Source: Erpobdella octoculata (Eukaryota; Annelida; Clitellata; Hirudinida; Erpobdellidae). From it: DNA of 64,000 bases. How positions within the stretch are numbered: position 1 is the stretch's first letter; every line of letters starts with the position of its first letter. Position numbers and translations under genes: made by a program. The notes under the pieces were generated by a model. The model was not told the origin of the DNA, did no database searches, and worked only from the letters and a program-made list of their open reading frames with translations. Location of the stretch: positions 8,991,750 through 9,055,749 of the forward strand of contig OZ022243.1 in assembly GCA_963978895.1 (NCBI GenBank). Direction: 5' to 3'. This document shows positions 21,519-31,532 of the stretch, piece after piece.

Positions 21519-22164
21519 CTCGTTGTGCCACTGTTTTGTCTTCGTTTACGTAAATCCCATTCATGTTGCTGTGTTGCCGTAGTTTTCGGGCGTTGGAACA
21601 AGCTTTTTGTTTTGCTTCGGTGCTTTTGAGCTCGAGAATAATTAGCTCACTCTTCTCACTCGACGATGACACAGCACTATCTTTTCTCTTTAAACGCGCT
21701 TGTCTCTTAACATCTGCTCTTTTTATTTGTAAAACGTTTAAAATTTCATCAACCTTTGTTATGTCATCTCTATCAGCATCTTGATCAGTTCCACTCTTTG
21801 CAACTCCGTGGATAATCACATTGCGCTCAATTTGTTGTGAACGAGTCTTTTCTTTTCTGACCGCAGCAAGTACCGCAATTTCAACCGGCGATTGTTTTTC
21901 ATTTGGATTAGCATTAGCAATGGCTGCATAGGAAAAGAATTGGTTGTCGGGTGACAAATTTAATTTCGATGCCTCGAGTTCCTGGATTCTGTTTTCTTTC
22001 TGGGTTAATGAGACCTTCAGTTCAACCACAGTAGATTTGAGTAAACCAACTTCTGTTATAAGCGCCGCAAGCCAAGTGTCGATGTTTTCTAACGTCACTG
22101 GCTGACCTGCGTACAGCTCAATTCTACTTTTGATATCGTTCGCACTTTTTGGTGGCATTTTCAA
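21361..22164 (-). CDS. LINE D ORF1, coiled-coil RNA-binding protein
   Basis: Intact 267-residue frame. Residues about 25-70 form a Leu-rich coiled coil (LLKSTVVELKVSLTQKENRI), expected to trimerise the protein. The second half has an RRM-like fold pattern (NVIIHGVAKSGTD, then SELIILELKSTEAK) followed by a basic C-terminal block with NGIYVNEDKT and RNSRN and then FYWAIRDGTVRKVFL. This matches ORF1p of CR1-like elements, which coats element RNA. The reading frame of ORF2 overlaps its last part. Start chosen at the first in-frame ATG at 22164; the next ATG two codons later is equally possible. Confidence 0.8.
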   Translation of the reverse strand: MKMPPKSANDIKSRIELYAGQPVTLENIDTWLAALITEVGLLKSTVVELKVSLTQKENRIQELEASKLNLSPDNQFFSYAAIANANPNEKQSPVEIAVLAAVRKEKTRSQQIERNVIIHGVAKSGTDQDADRDDITKVDEILNVLQIKRADVKRQARLKRKDSAVSSSSEKSELIILELKSTEAKQKACSNARKLRQHSNMNGIYVNEDKTVAQRDAERVLRKERNSRNDCLDESDENGRRFGIEDGKKFYWAIRDGTVRKVFLKPT

Positions 22165-22199
22165 ATGCAGTTAAAAAATCAATTAAAGATAGAGTAACC

Positions 22200-22756
22200 A
22201 CGAAATTAGTGATAAATCCAGTGCTGAGCAGTAATAGGTTAATGATGAATTATAATTGATTTTATAATTCATAATAATTTTAAACATGGTAATCTTCTGA
22301 TTACAAGCCAACCCACCAATAGTTAAAAATGTGTGGCACAGGAGGCACTACAGAGATAATTTAGTTTCTGAAATAGCTTATGCAGCTTCCCGTATTATAA
22401 CCTCTTTGTTGTGTTTATTTCCGGACCTAGTAGTAGACTGTACACTGTACAAATACAATAGTTTTTAATATATTATTTTTGCGCTGATCAATGTACAAAT
22501 TACTAAACAGACGTGAATAACTAAATATTATTAGTGACTAACTAAAACTTGTCTACTGTCATTGCTGAAATTCCAATAATTATTTCATTACAGTGTCCTA
22601 AAAAACATATTTTTAAAACAGGATATATTTCATCACAAAATCTCTAAAAATTACCTACAATCATATAAAAGACCAAAACATTTTTTCGCCTGCGGCGGGC
22701 GACGGTCCTCCTAGGAAACCTATTTCCCCCTAGCCATATGGGGCTAAGTTAAACAC
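22200..22756. other. AT-rich stretch upstream of LINE D
   Basis: Probably holds the 5' leader of LINE D and old flanking DNA. TTATAATTCATAATAATT-type inverted motifs near 22245-22280 are seen, but no gene or complete element. Confidence 0.4.
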
Positions 22757-22830
22757 TGCGTACAGAGAAAGACGCACACACACATACACAAACACACACA
22801 CAAACAGAAATTGTAACCTAAATTAGTTTG
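22757..22830 (+). repeat. dispersed repeat family R1, partial copy
   Basis: Only the right end of the family is present: GCGTACAGAGAAAGACGC, an AC-rich tract, then AGAAATTGTAACCTAAAT. Confidence 0.7.
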
Positions 22831-23154
22831 TAAAAATTGATTTCATACTAAAGTTCCAGTTCTCTAAAAATTATTGTTTTTTAAGGGGTTAGAAAACAAC
22901 TCTCTTTTTGTTCTTGGTTATTTAGCGGTAGTTCTCATACAGGGGAAGAAAGTTAAGGTTTGGACTCCCTACTCCGAGCCCCGGCGGGGGGAGGCCAAAA
23001 AACCTTTCCAGGCCTAAAGTACCTATGTACGATCATCAAAAGTAATTGGGTAATAAAATTCAAATTTAATTTACGTAACAACGTTTGAAGGCTTCAAGCA
23101 ACTTTTAGCCAGTTTTAACAAATCTCTTTTACGTTTTATGGGCTAAAAGAAGCT

Positions 23155-23350
23155 AGGAAAGAATGGAAAAGAGAAAATGAGTGTGAGCGGAAACGGGAGA
23201 GCAAGCGTTAGCGGGAACAGGATAGCAAGCGGAAACGGGAAAGCGACCGGAATCGGGAGAGCAAGCGGGGAAGGAAACTGGAGCAAGAGAGAAAAACGAT
23301 AACAAAACCTCTGAAAACCCCGAGCAACGCCGGGTAACCCAGATAGTGTG
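23155..23350. repeat. GAGCGGGAA-type minisatellite with GC hairpin terminus
   Basis: Degenerate repeats of AGCGGGAAC/GCGACCGG run from about 23160 to 23290. They are followed by CCCGAGCAACGCCGGGTAAC, a short hairpin, then AGATAGTG. A similar minisatellite occurs at 52690-52880. GC hairpins of this form followed by a CTAG-like end are seen at 3' ends of Helitron/Helentron elements, but no Rep/helicase remains, so the assignment is tentative. Confidence 0.5.
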
Positions 23351-23409
23351 TTAATAAAATCCCGCGGGACACGCGTACACACACAGCACCACGAAATAAC
23401 GCAATTATA

Positions 23410-23502
23410 AACGTCTCACCTTCGGATTCGAACCCATGACTGTCATATCTGCCGTTCGCCTCGCATCATGCCAACTACCTTAGTATCTGCGCCACCGGGG
23501 TA
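23410..23502 (-). repeat. tRNA-like sequence
   Basis: On the minus strand a box A-like TGGCGCAGATAC and a box B-like GGGTTCGAATCC are about 70 bases apart with CG-rich stems between. It is longer than a normal tRNA and lies next to the inverted repeat at 23500, so it is a tRNA-derived repeat rather than a tRNA gene. Confidence 0.5.
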
Positions 23503-23587
23503 TGTTGGACACAACATTCGACTATGAATGGGTATACGAATCATGGCTCGGTAGTATTATAAGTTGTACGGTTTACAATAGCCTTAA
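23500..23587 (+). repeat. 85-bp inverted repeat, left arm
   Basis: Begins GGGGTATGTTGGACACAACA and includes CGACTATGAATGGGTA and AAGTTGTACGG. Its reverse complement, with few differences, is at 28269-28357. The arms enclose about 4.7 kb. No target-site duplication is visible outside them. Confidence 0.8.
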
Positions 23588-23796
23588 AATCTCTATATTA
23601 AAAATATTTTATAGTTAAATTTTAGAGTTTGTTATTGACAGTTATTTTCTAAATAACCAAAAATATGTTTAACTCACTCAAAGGTTTTTGATTAGTTAAT
23701 AAGTACGAAGTTGGAATTTCCATTCTAGTTTTCTTGTGTAACGAAACCGAAGTTGATGGTGGACGCCGAGGGAATTTTGCTTAACTTCTCACAAGA

Positions 23797-24327
23797 ATGA
23801 CAGAATTTGGCCTGAGCAAATCGGGAATTTTTTTTACTAAAGATGAGAATATATGCTTGTTATTTTTCTTTGTAGTGTTCTTGGTAATAGCTTTTGCTAA
23901 ACGGGTAATTGAGAGCATAAGTTTATGCGAACTTTTATTAGTTTTATTTTCAAAAAGAATAATTTCGAACCTACTTCTGTGCGGCTTGGTGTTAGTTTTC
24001 CTTGAAAATTGGTTTGCTGTTAGTTTAAGTTTATTTGTACTTACATCGATCGTGTTTTCTACTTGGAAAACTGGAAGTATGAATGAGACAAAAAAAGCAA
24101 ACAAAAAAAATAAAAAGCCACAGGGGTGTTTTCCGTGTCTAAGATCATTATTTAGCCGACGAAAAGCCAAAGACAGTAAAAACTCAGGCAAGAATATCGA
24201 CTCTTTAAAATCTACTATTTTTTTAAATTCAATATATATTGTTTTAATTATTTCAACTACAGAACCAAACAAAGTTTATTCAAAAACTAAATCTGGATTA
24301 CAACAAGAAAAAGTAACATACTATTAA
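23797..24327 (+). CDS. hypothetical membrane-like protein, 176 residues
   Basis: Not recognised. From the ATG at 23797 the frame gives three strongly hydrophobic stretches at about residues 20-34, 42-64 and 66-88, each bordered by charged residues, as expected for membrane segments. A basic, hydrophilic segment follows (ETKKANKKNKKPQGCFPCLR, with a CFPC pair), then a fourth weak hydrophobic patch (IFLNSIYIVLIIST) and a polar tail. It lies inside the 85-bp inverted repeats. The opposite strand is also open for 163 codons over the same region, so the frame could be chance in AT-rich DNA; the plus frame looks more protein-like. Confidence 0.35.
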   Translation: MTEFGLSKSGIFFTKDENICLLFFFVVFLVIAFAKRVIESISLCELLLVLFSKRIISNLLLCGLVLVFLENWFAVSLSLFVLTSIVFSTWKTGSMNETKKANKKNKKPQGCFPCLRSLFSRRKAKDSKNSGKNIDSLKSTIFLNSIYIVLIISTTEPNKVYSKTKSGLQQEKVTYY

Positions 24328-24329
24328 TT

Positions 24330-25260
24330 TATTATTGTACTAATGATTTAGCTACTTTATATCAAAGCATTGGTGTAGACTTTTTTATTTGTTAACTTTT
24401 AACATTTTTCCAGAATCTACCTGGTTTAATTGCTTTTATTGTAAAGATATTAAAAATTTCTATTTTTTTTAAATTTCTGTTAAGTTTTCGCACAATTTTA
24501 AGGCATTTTGGCTAGAATCTGGCTCATATGCCTATGCTTAAAAATGATCAATCTTGTTATCAAGGTGCTTAATTTTGTTTTTCTTCTATTCATTTGTTTT
24601 TTAAAAGCTTTCCTCATAAAGTCATAATACAACCTCAACATTTTAAACAATAAACTATAGACTGATTCTTTATAGACTAATAGCCTAGATGATGAGCCAG
24701 ATTGATAAGGAAGTGGTAGGTAGAAATGATAAATTTAGGAAAAGTTTTAATGGCTTTTTCAGGGATTATTGCTCTCGTTTTGTATATGTCGCTGACAATT
24801 TAACGATGTCACCATAGTTACATTCAGTGGCAGATCCAGAAATTCCTGGTGAGGGGAATGCACTTTCAAAATTTTTCACACTTTCTCCCAAAAAACTTAA
24901 TGACTGGGGGGGGGGTAGTCATAGGTGTTTTTTTGAAATGTTTCAATAACTTCCTTCCACTTTCTCCTCTAAAAAATCTGATGACTGGGGGAAGTCATAT
25001 ATTTTTTTAAATTTTATTAATTTCATATTTGTTTATTCATATGCCCCTGTCAAACCGGATGGGCTAACAATAATTACAGACAGTTATAAAGGAAAAAATA
25101 AAATATTGTATATATTTATATATATTTTTAACATGTTTTGGAATAATATTTTCTTTTAAACAGGCTCTATTAAACACAATTGACCACTTAATGTTAGTCA
25201 TCTTTCTTAACAAGTTTTAAAAGCCCTTTTCATCCATTTGAAATGACGAGACATATAATT
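24330..25260. other. non-coding stretch with a MITE-like end
   Basis: At 24829 begins AGTGGCAGATCCAGAAATTC, followed by two direct copies of a ~90-bp motif with ATGACTGGGGG (about 24899 and 24982). The start resembles hAT MITE ends (CAGTGGCGGATCCAGA...). No right end was found. The rest is AT-rich without genes. Confidence 0.45.
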
Positions 25261-25261
25261 C

Positions 25262-28215
25262 ATCATCATCATCATCATCATTTATTTTTGAAACGTTCCT
25301 ATTCCACGCTATGCTAGGGTTGGACGTTTTTCCATATCAGGCCCCTCCACAAGTCACGATCCAGGACAGACTGCCGCTTCAGGCTGAGCTCATCCATGTC
25401 TTTCTTCACACATTCCCACCAAGTCTTCCTACTTCTATCTTTACTTTTCACTCCTACAACATCCACATCTCTAATTGTCGAAACCCAATCATCTGCACTT
25501 TTACACTCCAAATGTCCAAACCACCTTAGTCTTCCACGCCTCACCACACCAGCCACACAAGGAACATTCAGAAGGCTATACAAATCCACACACGTGCACG
25601 ATCATTCAACCAAACACCACACATCCATCTAACCATCATACGCTCTGCCCTTTCTAAACTTCTTAGATTCTCCACCTTCATAGACCATGTTTCACTGCCA
25701 TAAACAAGGATACTTTGAACACATGCCCTATACACCTTTCCTTTCACATGAAAGGATGCACCACGGGTGGTCAGGATAGGAGATAACTCTTTGAATTTAG
25801 CCCAGGCAGAACGCACTCTAGCTCTCACCGCCTCTTCTAAACCTCCTCCTGCACATAATGGGTCACCTAGGTAACAGAACTTGGTCACACACTCCACCTT
25901 TACGCCTGGCTCAATCTCAACCTCACCCAACAACTCTTCCTGAACAGAACCACCAGCCACACAACTCTTACAACGGAAGCCAACAAGATCTTTCAAACTA
26001 CCCAAAATGCCACTGCACCTTTTATGGACCCAACTCTTACAATCTACTCAAAAAATAGAATTGGAGCCAACACCTTTTCTGCATACACTGCATGGCCATT
26101 TACCCGACTTCTCCACCTGTCCCATTCTGGCCCGACACTTCATGATTTTTGTCTTACTCGCATTCACTCTAAGGCCTTTCGCTTCCATGCCAATTTTCCA
26201 GATCCTTAACTTTTCCAGGAGAGAATCTTCTGTATTAGCTAATAAAAGAAGATCATCAGCATAGAGCAGTTCCATTGGCAAACCTACTCTGAGCTCCCGT
26301 GATAAGGCCTCTAAAACAATGATAAGCAACAATGGGCTGAGAACTGAACCCTGATGCACTCCAACCTTAACGCTTAAAGCATCACTCTCCTTCCCATTCA
26401 CTCTCACCACTGTCGCTGCATCATCATACATAGTTCTTATCACGGAAACTAACCATTCATCCACACTTAGACATCTCAAAGCCCACCACACTATCTCACG
26501 AGGTACTCTATCAAATGCCTTTTCAAGATCAATGAAGGCCATCCACAGATCTTTGTTCTTGGCAAGATACTTTTCCTGCAGCTGACGAACTATGAAAATA
26601 GCATCGGTAGTACTTTTCCCCATCATGAAACCAAACTGCATACCATCAATTTTCACAATCTTCCTTACTCTTTTTTGAATCACCCTCTCTAAAACTTTCA
26701 TTGCATGTTCTAATAGTTTAATGCCCCTGTATGAGCCACATGCTAATGCATCTCCTTTTCCCTTGTAGACATTCACCATCCAGCTCTTATTCCAGTCTAC
26801 AGGGGTTTTACCATCCTTCACTACTGCATTACACACTTCAGTCATCTACACTATACCAACAGCTCCAGCAGCTTTCAACATGTCTGCCACCACTCCTGAA
26901 GGTCCTGCTGCCCTGTTACGTTTCATCTTATGGATTGCATTACTAACTTCCAGAGTAGTTAACTTTTCACTAGGTCCACAAACAGGACTTACATAAGTTA
27001 GACCATTTGCATCCCAAGTGAACTCATTAGAAATTCTATCATAATGCGCTCTCCATACCTCCAACAACCTACTATCCTCAGCCACAACCTTACCTTCATA
27101 GTCTGTCACGCAGTTGGCCCCCACTACATCCCGGTTTTTACGCATTAGCTGCTTGGCTACCCTGAACACATTTCCTTTCCTGTCCTCCCTATCCAAATCT
27201 TCGCTAAAACTCTTTCGGACAGCGTTCTTAGCATTAAAGATAGCTTTCTTAGCCATGCGTTTGGCCTGGTTGTAGCTCTCCTTGGTTGCTAGGTTTTTCC
27301 CATGTTGCTGGCACTTCAACAAATTAAATAGCCGACGTTTCTCTTTTACCAGGGCTGCAACCTCTTCATTCCACCACCATGTCTCCTTATGCCCACTAAT
27401 ACATTTTGTAACCCCACACACGGTTACTGCTTCCTCAAGCAAACACTGCTTCAAATCATTCCAGACTTTCTCGACATCACCAAGACCATTCATCACCACA
27501 GCAGCTTTAGCTTGCACTCTTTCTTTGAAGATGCATTCCGTCTCTGTCTCTTTCAGCTTCCAAACCTTACATCTTTCTACAAATTTCACATTACATTTAT
27601 TCACCCTCTCATTCAGCTCCATAACACAAATAAGCAATTTGTGCTGTGGGATACATGCTTCACTTCGGATAATCTTAACGTCCGTAATAAATTTTCTCTC
27701 AGACTTTCTGACTAAAATGTAATCAACAGTCCGACACACACCAGACTCATATGTTATCAACTTATTATCCTCCTTTCTAAACCAAGTGTTGGCAACAGCA
27801 AGGTTCAATGAATCAGCAAATTCTAATATCATTTCACCTTCCAGATTTCACTGACCAAACCCACAATCCCCATGAACACCTTCAAATCCATCAATTCCAG
27901 TTCCCACATGTCCGTTAAAATCACCACAGATCAACAAATTCTCATCAACATTTATATCAGACACAACCTTAACAATCATAGCAAGAAATTCCTCTTTCTC
28001 CTCCATCGGCCGACCTACTTGCGGAGCATATATAGACAGCAAATTCAGCACCGACTTACCCACAATTACACAAAGCAATAACAATCTCTCACTCAAACGC
28101 TTGACCTCCAACACAAGCAGAAATGTGGCAGAACGCCTTGAAAATTGTATTTGCCAGATGCTATAATAGCCATCCAATTTTCTGATACATGTGGCTCGTA
28201 AAAACAATATCAACG
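25262..28215 (-). mobile_element. LINE E: APE-type retrotransposon with TGA-repeat tail
   Basis: Minus-strand frame 28213-25568 is continuous except for three stops, then shifts to 25589-25314. The 3' tail is a (TGA)n microsatellite (CAT repeats on the plus strand at 25262-25281), as in RTE-like LINEs that end in short tandem repeats. The 5' end is truncated inside the endonuclease. It sits within the inverted-repeat-bounded region. Confidence 0.88.
25314..28213 (-). pseudogene. LINE E endonuclease-RT polyprotein
   Basis: Endonuclease: NLLSIYAPQVG and LLICGDFNGHVG near the 5' end, VDYILVRKSERKF and PQHKLLICVMEL downstream. RT: WWWNEEVAALVKEKRRLF, RAAGPSGVVADMLK, SYRGIKLLEHAMKVLERVI, GFMMGKSTTDAIFIVRQLQE, AFIDLEKAFDRVPREIVWWA (motif A), GVHQGSVLSPLL (motif B), LLYADDLLLLA (motif C). 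After the RT come cysteines in a PHD-like pattern (CSVCRKG, CKSWVHKRC, FRCKSC), then the thumb-like LVYGSETWSMK and RWFGHLECK. Stops lie after GFGQ (about 27848), before MTEVCNAV (about 26846) and after GSNSIF (about 26048); at the first two, one transition from an expected sense codon explains it. A frame slip lies near 25580. Confidence 0.85.
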
Positions 28216-28268
28216 TTATGTTTCCTTATAATCATAACATATCTTCGGTAGCTATTAAATTAGCTAGT

Positions 28269-28357
28269 GACGGATTGTAAGCCGTACAACTTATATATAC
28301 TACCGAACCATGATTCGTACCCATTCATAGTCGAGTGTTGTGTTCAACATACCCCAA
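28269..28357 (-). repeat. 85-bp inverted repeat, right arm
   Basis: Reverse complement of 23500-23587: TTGTAAGCCGTACAACTTAT, then CATTCATAGTCGAGTGTTG, ending CAACATACCCC. LINE E ends just inside it. Confidence 0.8.
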
Positions 28358-28681
28358 CAAAAGTGCTTACCAACCACTGTTTTTTGGCGGTGGCAGTGGC
28401 GCCGATATATATGACTCGAAACTAGAGTAAAAATATGGCAAATAATGGTTATGTTAATAATAAGAGAGAATTTTTTGAACTTTTTTTATGTTTCTATGAA
28501 TTATTAGAAAGAAAGTATTGCAACTTCATCAAGAAGCACAACTCTTTCAATTGAAAGTTCAAAAATAAAGAAAAGTGAGAAGAAAAAAAAGAAAGAAAGT
28601 AGCAACACAAGGTTTTTTAGTAAAAAAATTGTTTCGAAAATCAAAATTTTAATATAGTTTTTCAATATTAACTCTTTTTGT

Positions 28682-28699
28682 ATTATTATTATTATTATT

Positions 28700-28747
<48 letters not shown>

Positions 28748-28748
28748 G
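28682..28748. repeat. ATT/GTT trinucleotide array
   Basis: ATT repeats followed by about 15 uninterrupted GTT units. Related GTT arrays at 31476-31532 and 34266-34320 separate and end the tandem 2.79-kb units, which makes recombination between the arrays a likely cause of the duplication. Confidence 0.9.
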
Positions 28749-31475
28749 AAACATCAACATGATTACACTTTGCACCGCGGGGACTTTTTTTAATATTGAA
28801 ACAACAAGGTGTGATATGAGCGGATTTAAAGCAAAATTTGATAGAATTTTGTATATATTATTTCAAAACTACAGTTTATTTGTTGTTAATGAGTAAAAAA
28901 TAAAAAAAAAATAACAAAGACATTTTTGCTTGCGCACTCCCGGGAGGTCTGTTTTTTGAAAATCAAAATAAAATATTAATAAAAATTATAGAAAGCCTTA
29001 ATTTTAAAAAAATTATGACATCAACATGTTGTTACTTGTTGCCAACATCCAAATCGTTGTTGCTCAACTTGATTTTGAGCTGTCGCAAAAAAAGGCCCTA
29101 GGCTTTATAAGCAGGTTCTAGTGAAGTTTTCTTGAACTTGACAAAAAATTTCAGAAATGTTCAAATGATTGTATCTCCGTCAAATTTTAATATTTTTCAC
29201 TGAATTTTCAGTATGTGAACGTTTTTATGATATACTAAATGTTTATGAAATATGAGCCCTGTACGTGAACTGTAACGGGGGTTTTGAGCCCTCTTCGTTA
29301 TTTTCCGCTTGGACTCCCCGGGGTGCATATTGCACAAATAGAACCTTGATTAGGATATTTTTAACCGTAACTTTATTTGGGATGAATAAAATATTATGAA
29401 ATTTTTATATGTATATACGTTTAAGTTATACTTAATTTGTCTGAAATTGGAGCTTCGTAAATTGCCTGTAAATAAGTTTAAAGACGTTTATAAATTTACT
29501 TCTTCGGGGTGCATTTTAAAAATAACGTTGTTGGATAATTTTTAGATCGAAATAAATTTGTTGTAACATATATAATTACAGTAAAATTTATACATTTGTT
29601 CACTCTTAAGTGTCTTTATAGGTGTCTGAAATTTGAGCCGCATACGATGTATTTTAATATTTTTTCAGAACCAATTAAGTTCCCGTCACTGGGGTGCAAT
29701 TTATCGGAACAGACTTGTTGTCATAGACCTACCGACTTCTTTAAAAAAAAGATTTTGATAATTATCTTAGGTTAAATATCACATTATGATTAAAAGAAAA
29801 CTAAAAACAATTTGCAATCTGAACGCTGTGTTTATAAATCATGCCGATCGTTTAAGTTCATTATTGGTAGCCCAGGTCACCAGAACTTTGTGAATGAAAC
29901 CGATTTACGAAATGATCGCCCACAGTTTTTTGCCCCCGTCTTTTCGCCTCCGTTTTTCCGCCCCAGGAAAGTTCGCCCTCACACTTTCCGTCCTGGGAAA
30001 GTTCGCTCCCAAGCTTTTTGCCACTGGGAAGGTTTGCCCCAGGGACGTAAATTGGGGGGGCAGGGGGGAATTTGCCCCTCCCCTGATTTTCAAAATTTAA
30101 ATTTTTTTTACTTAGAATTTACCATATAATTTTTTAATTGTAACTTCACTTAACTCAGTGATGATTCAATGCGTATTGAAATTCTTTTTTTGCGTGTGTA
30201 GACAATTTGCCCCCGCCCTCTGATTTCAAAATTTGTATACCTAAAGTTTACTATGCAATTTTTTAATTTTAAATTTACTTAACCTCGTGATAATTCAGTG
30301 CGTATTGGAATCCTTTTAACGTAGACAGTTTTATATCTGTTTTGGGTGCTATATTTACCATTAACTGCACAGTAATAAATGGTGTATCAGCGTTGGTCCA
30401 AAGTTTAACTATTTTCTGTGCCAAAATACAATCAGCAAACTTGTGGAACTTTACCCTATTATTGGCATTGATATTATGTTGATTCCCTCACAGCTGTCTA
30501 CACCAAAGTTAATATTATTAATTACACAAAAATTAAAACAAAATTCTATCTACCCTATTTTTGACCCACATTTTTTTAATAATTCTGCATTTGCCCCTGC
30601 AGTATGATTAAATCATTCATCTCCTTTGTATCCATTGGCGGGTACAGAAATTTCTGGGAGGAAGATGCACATTCTCTTCAAAACAGCTGATGGCCGGTGA
30701 GGGGTGGACTTTTTAGTAAGTATTTTTCCAAATTTTTTTCAAAGACTTCCACTTCTTCTCCAAAAAAAACTACGGCCTTTTTCCAAAAACCAGGTATTAT
30801 ACCCAAAAAATTTCAGTTGATACTCTGGTTGGGTGATGCATCTCCCCACCTCTCCCTGCTAGTACTTACGTATTTATTATATAGATATAAAAGGTAATGT
30901 GTGTGTGAGGGCATTCGCTTATCACATCTAAGCCACTGGAGCAATCTAAATAACATTTGGCATGCGGATGCAACTTCAATGATGAGAAAATTTTGAAAAA
31001 TTAATTAAAAATCTGTTATTTATTTGACGTTTCATTGGCAAAACAGAGAAATAACTATGCAAAAAACCCGGGCAACGCCGGGTAACCCTGTCTGGAAGCT
31101 AAATAATGGCGGGAAAATTTGCCTTCTTGCAATTCAAAAACCGAAATCGCGGAAATTTTGATGTTTTCAGCAATAACGAAAGTAAGAACTATAAATAGCT
31201 ATTCAACATTTTGGGCGGGCATTTAGTCTTTTGCATTAAATTAATTATAACTTTTTTTGATAATTTCAAAAACAATTTAATAAAACAATTTATTCAACAA
31301 ATAATTTAAAAAAAACACATTGTAATGAATTTAGTGCTGTTTTACATAGCATTGCATCCCGAGGACGCGACGATATGCACCAAAGTGAAGCGAATGCACC
31401 GCGGAGACGTCGTTATATGCGTATATGCACCGCGGAGATCTCTAGAACGGACCCGGGGTGTATATTCAAATCATT

Positions 31476-31532
<57 letters not shown>
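28748..31532. repeat. 2.79-kb tandem unit, copy 1
   Basis: Starts GAAACATCAACATGATTACA right after a GTT array and ends in the next GTT array. It is repeated at 31533 with only scattered substitutions and small indels (offset 2785-2792). Content: AT-rich DNA, a motif GGGACGTAAATTGGGG at about 30050, a GC hairpin CCCGGGCAACGCCGGG at about 31066, and repeats of GCACCGCGGAGA near the end. Open frames in it (for example 29812-30129) are conserved between copies only because the DNA is duplicated. Confidence 0.9.

Larger units (their letters stand above)
18010..22170 (-). mobile_element. LINE D: CR1/L2-like two-ORF retrotransposon, nearly intact
   Basis: ORF1 (22164-21361) and ORF2 (21518-18090) are both readable over their whole length, ORF2 with only one stop. 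The 3' region (18000-18060) has the short hairpin-prone sequence usual at CR1-type tails. Endonuclease is APE type, there is no RNase H, and the RT ends with the SVNAFKNKLDTFL motif typical of CR1/L2 elements. Confidence 0.9.

Noticed and set aside
29812..30129. 105-residue frame repeated at 32597-32917
   Set aside because: The repetition is due to duplicated DNA. The frame is rich in residues from GC-skewed repeat motifs, overlaps frames on the other strand, and shifts in length with a G run.
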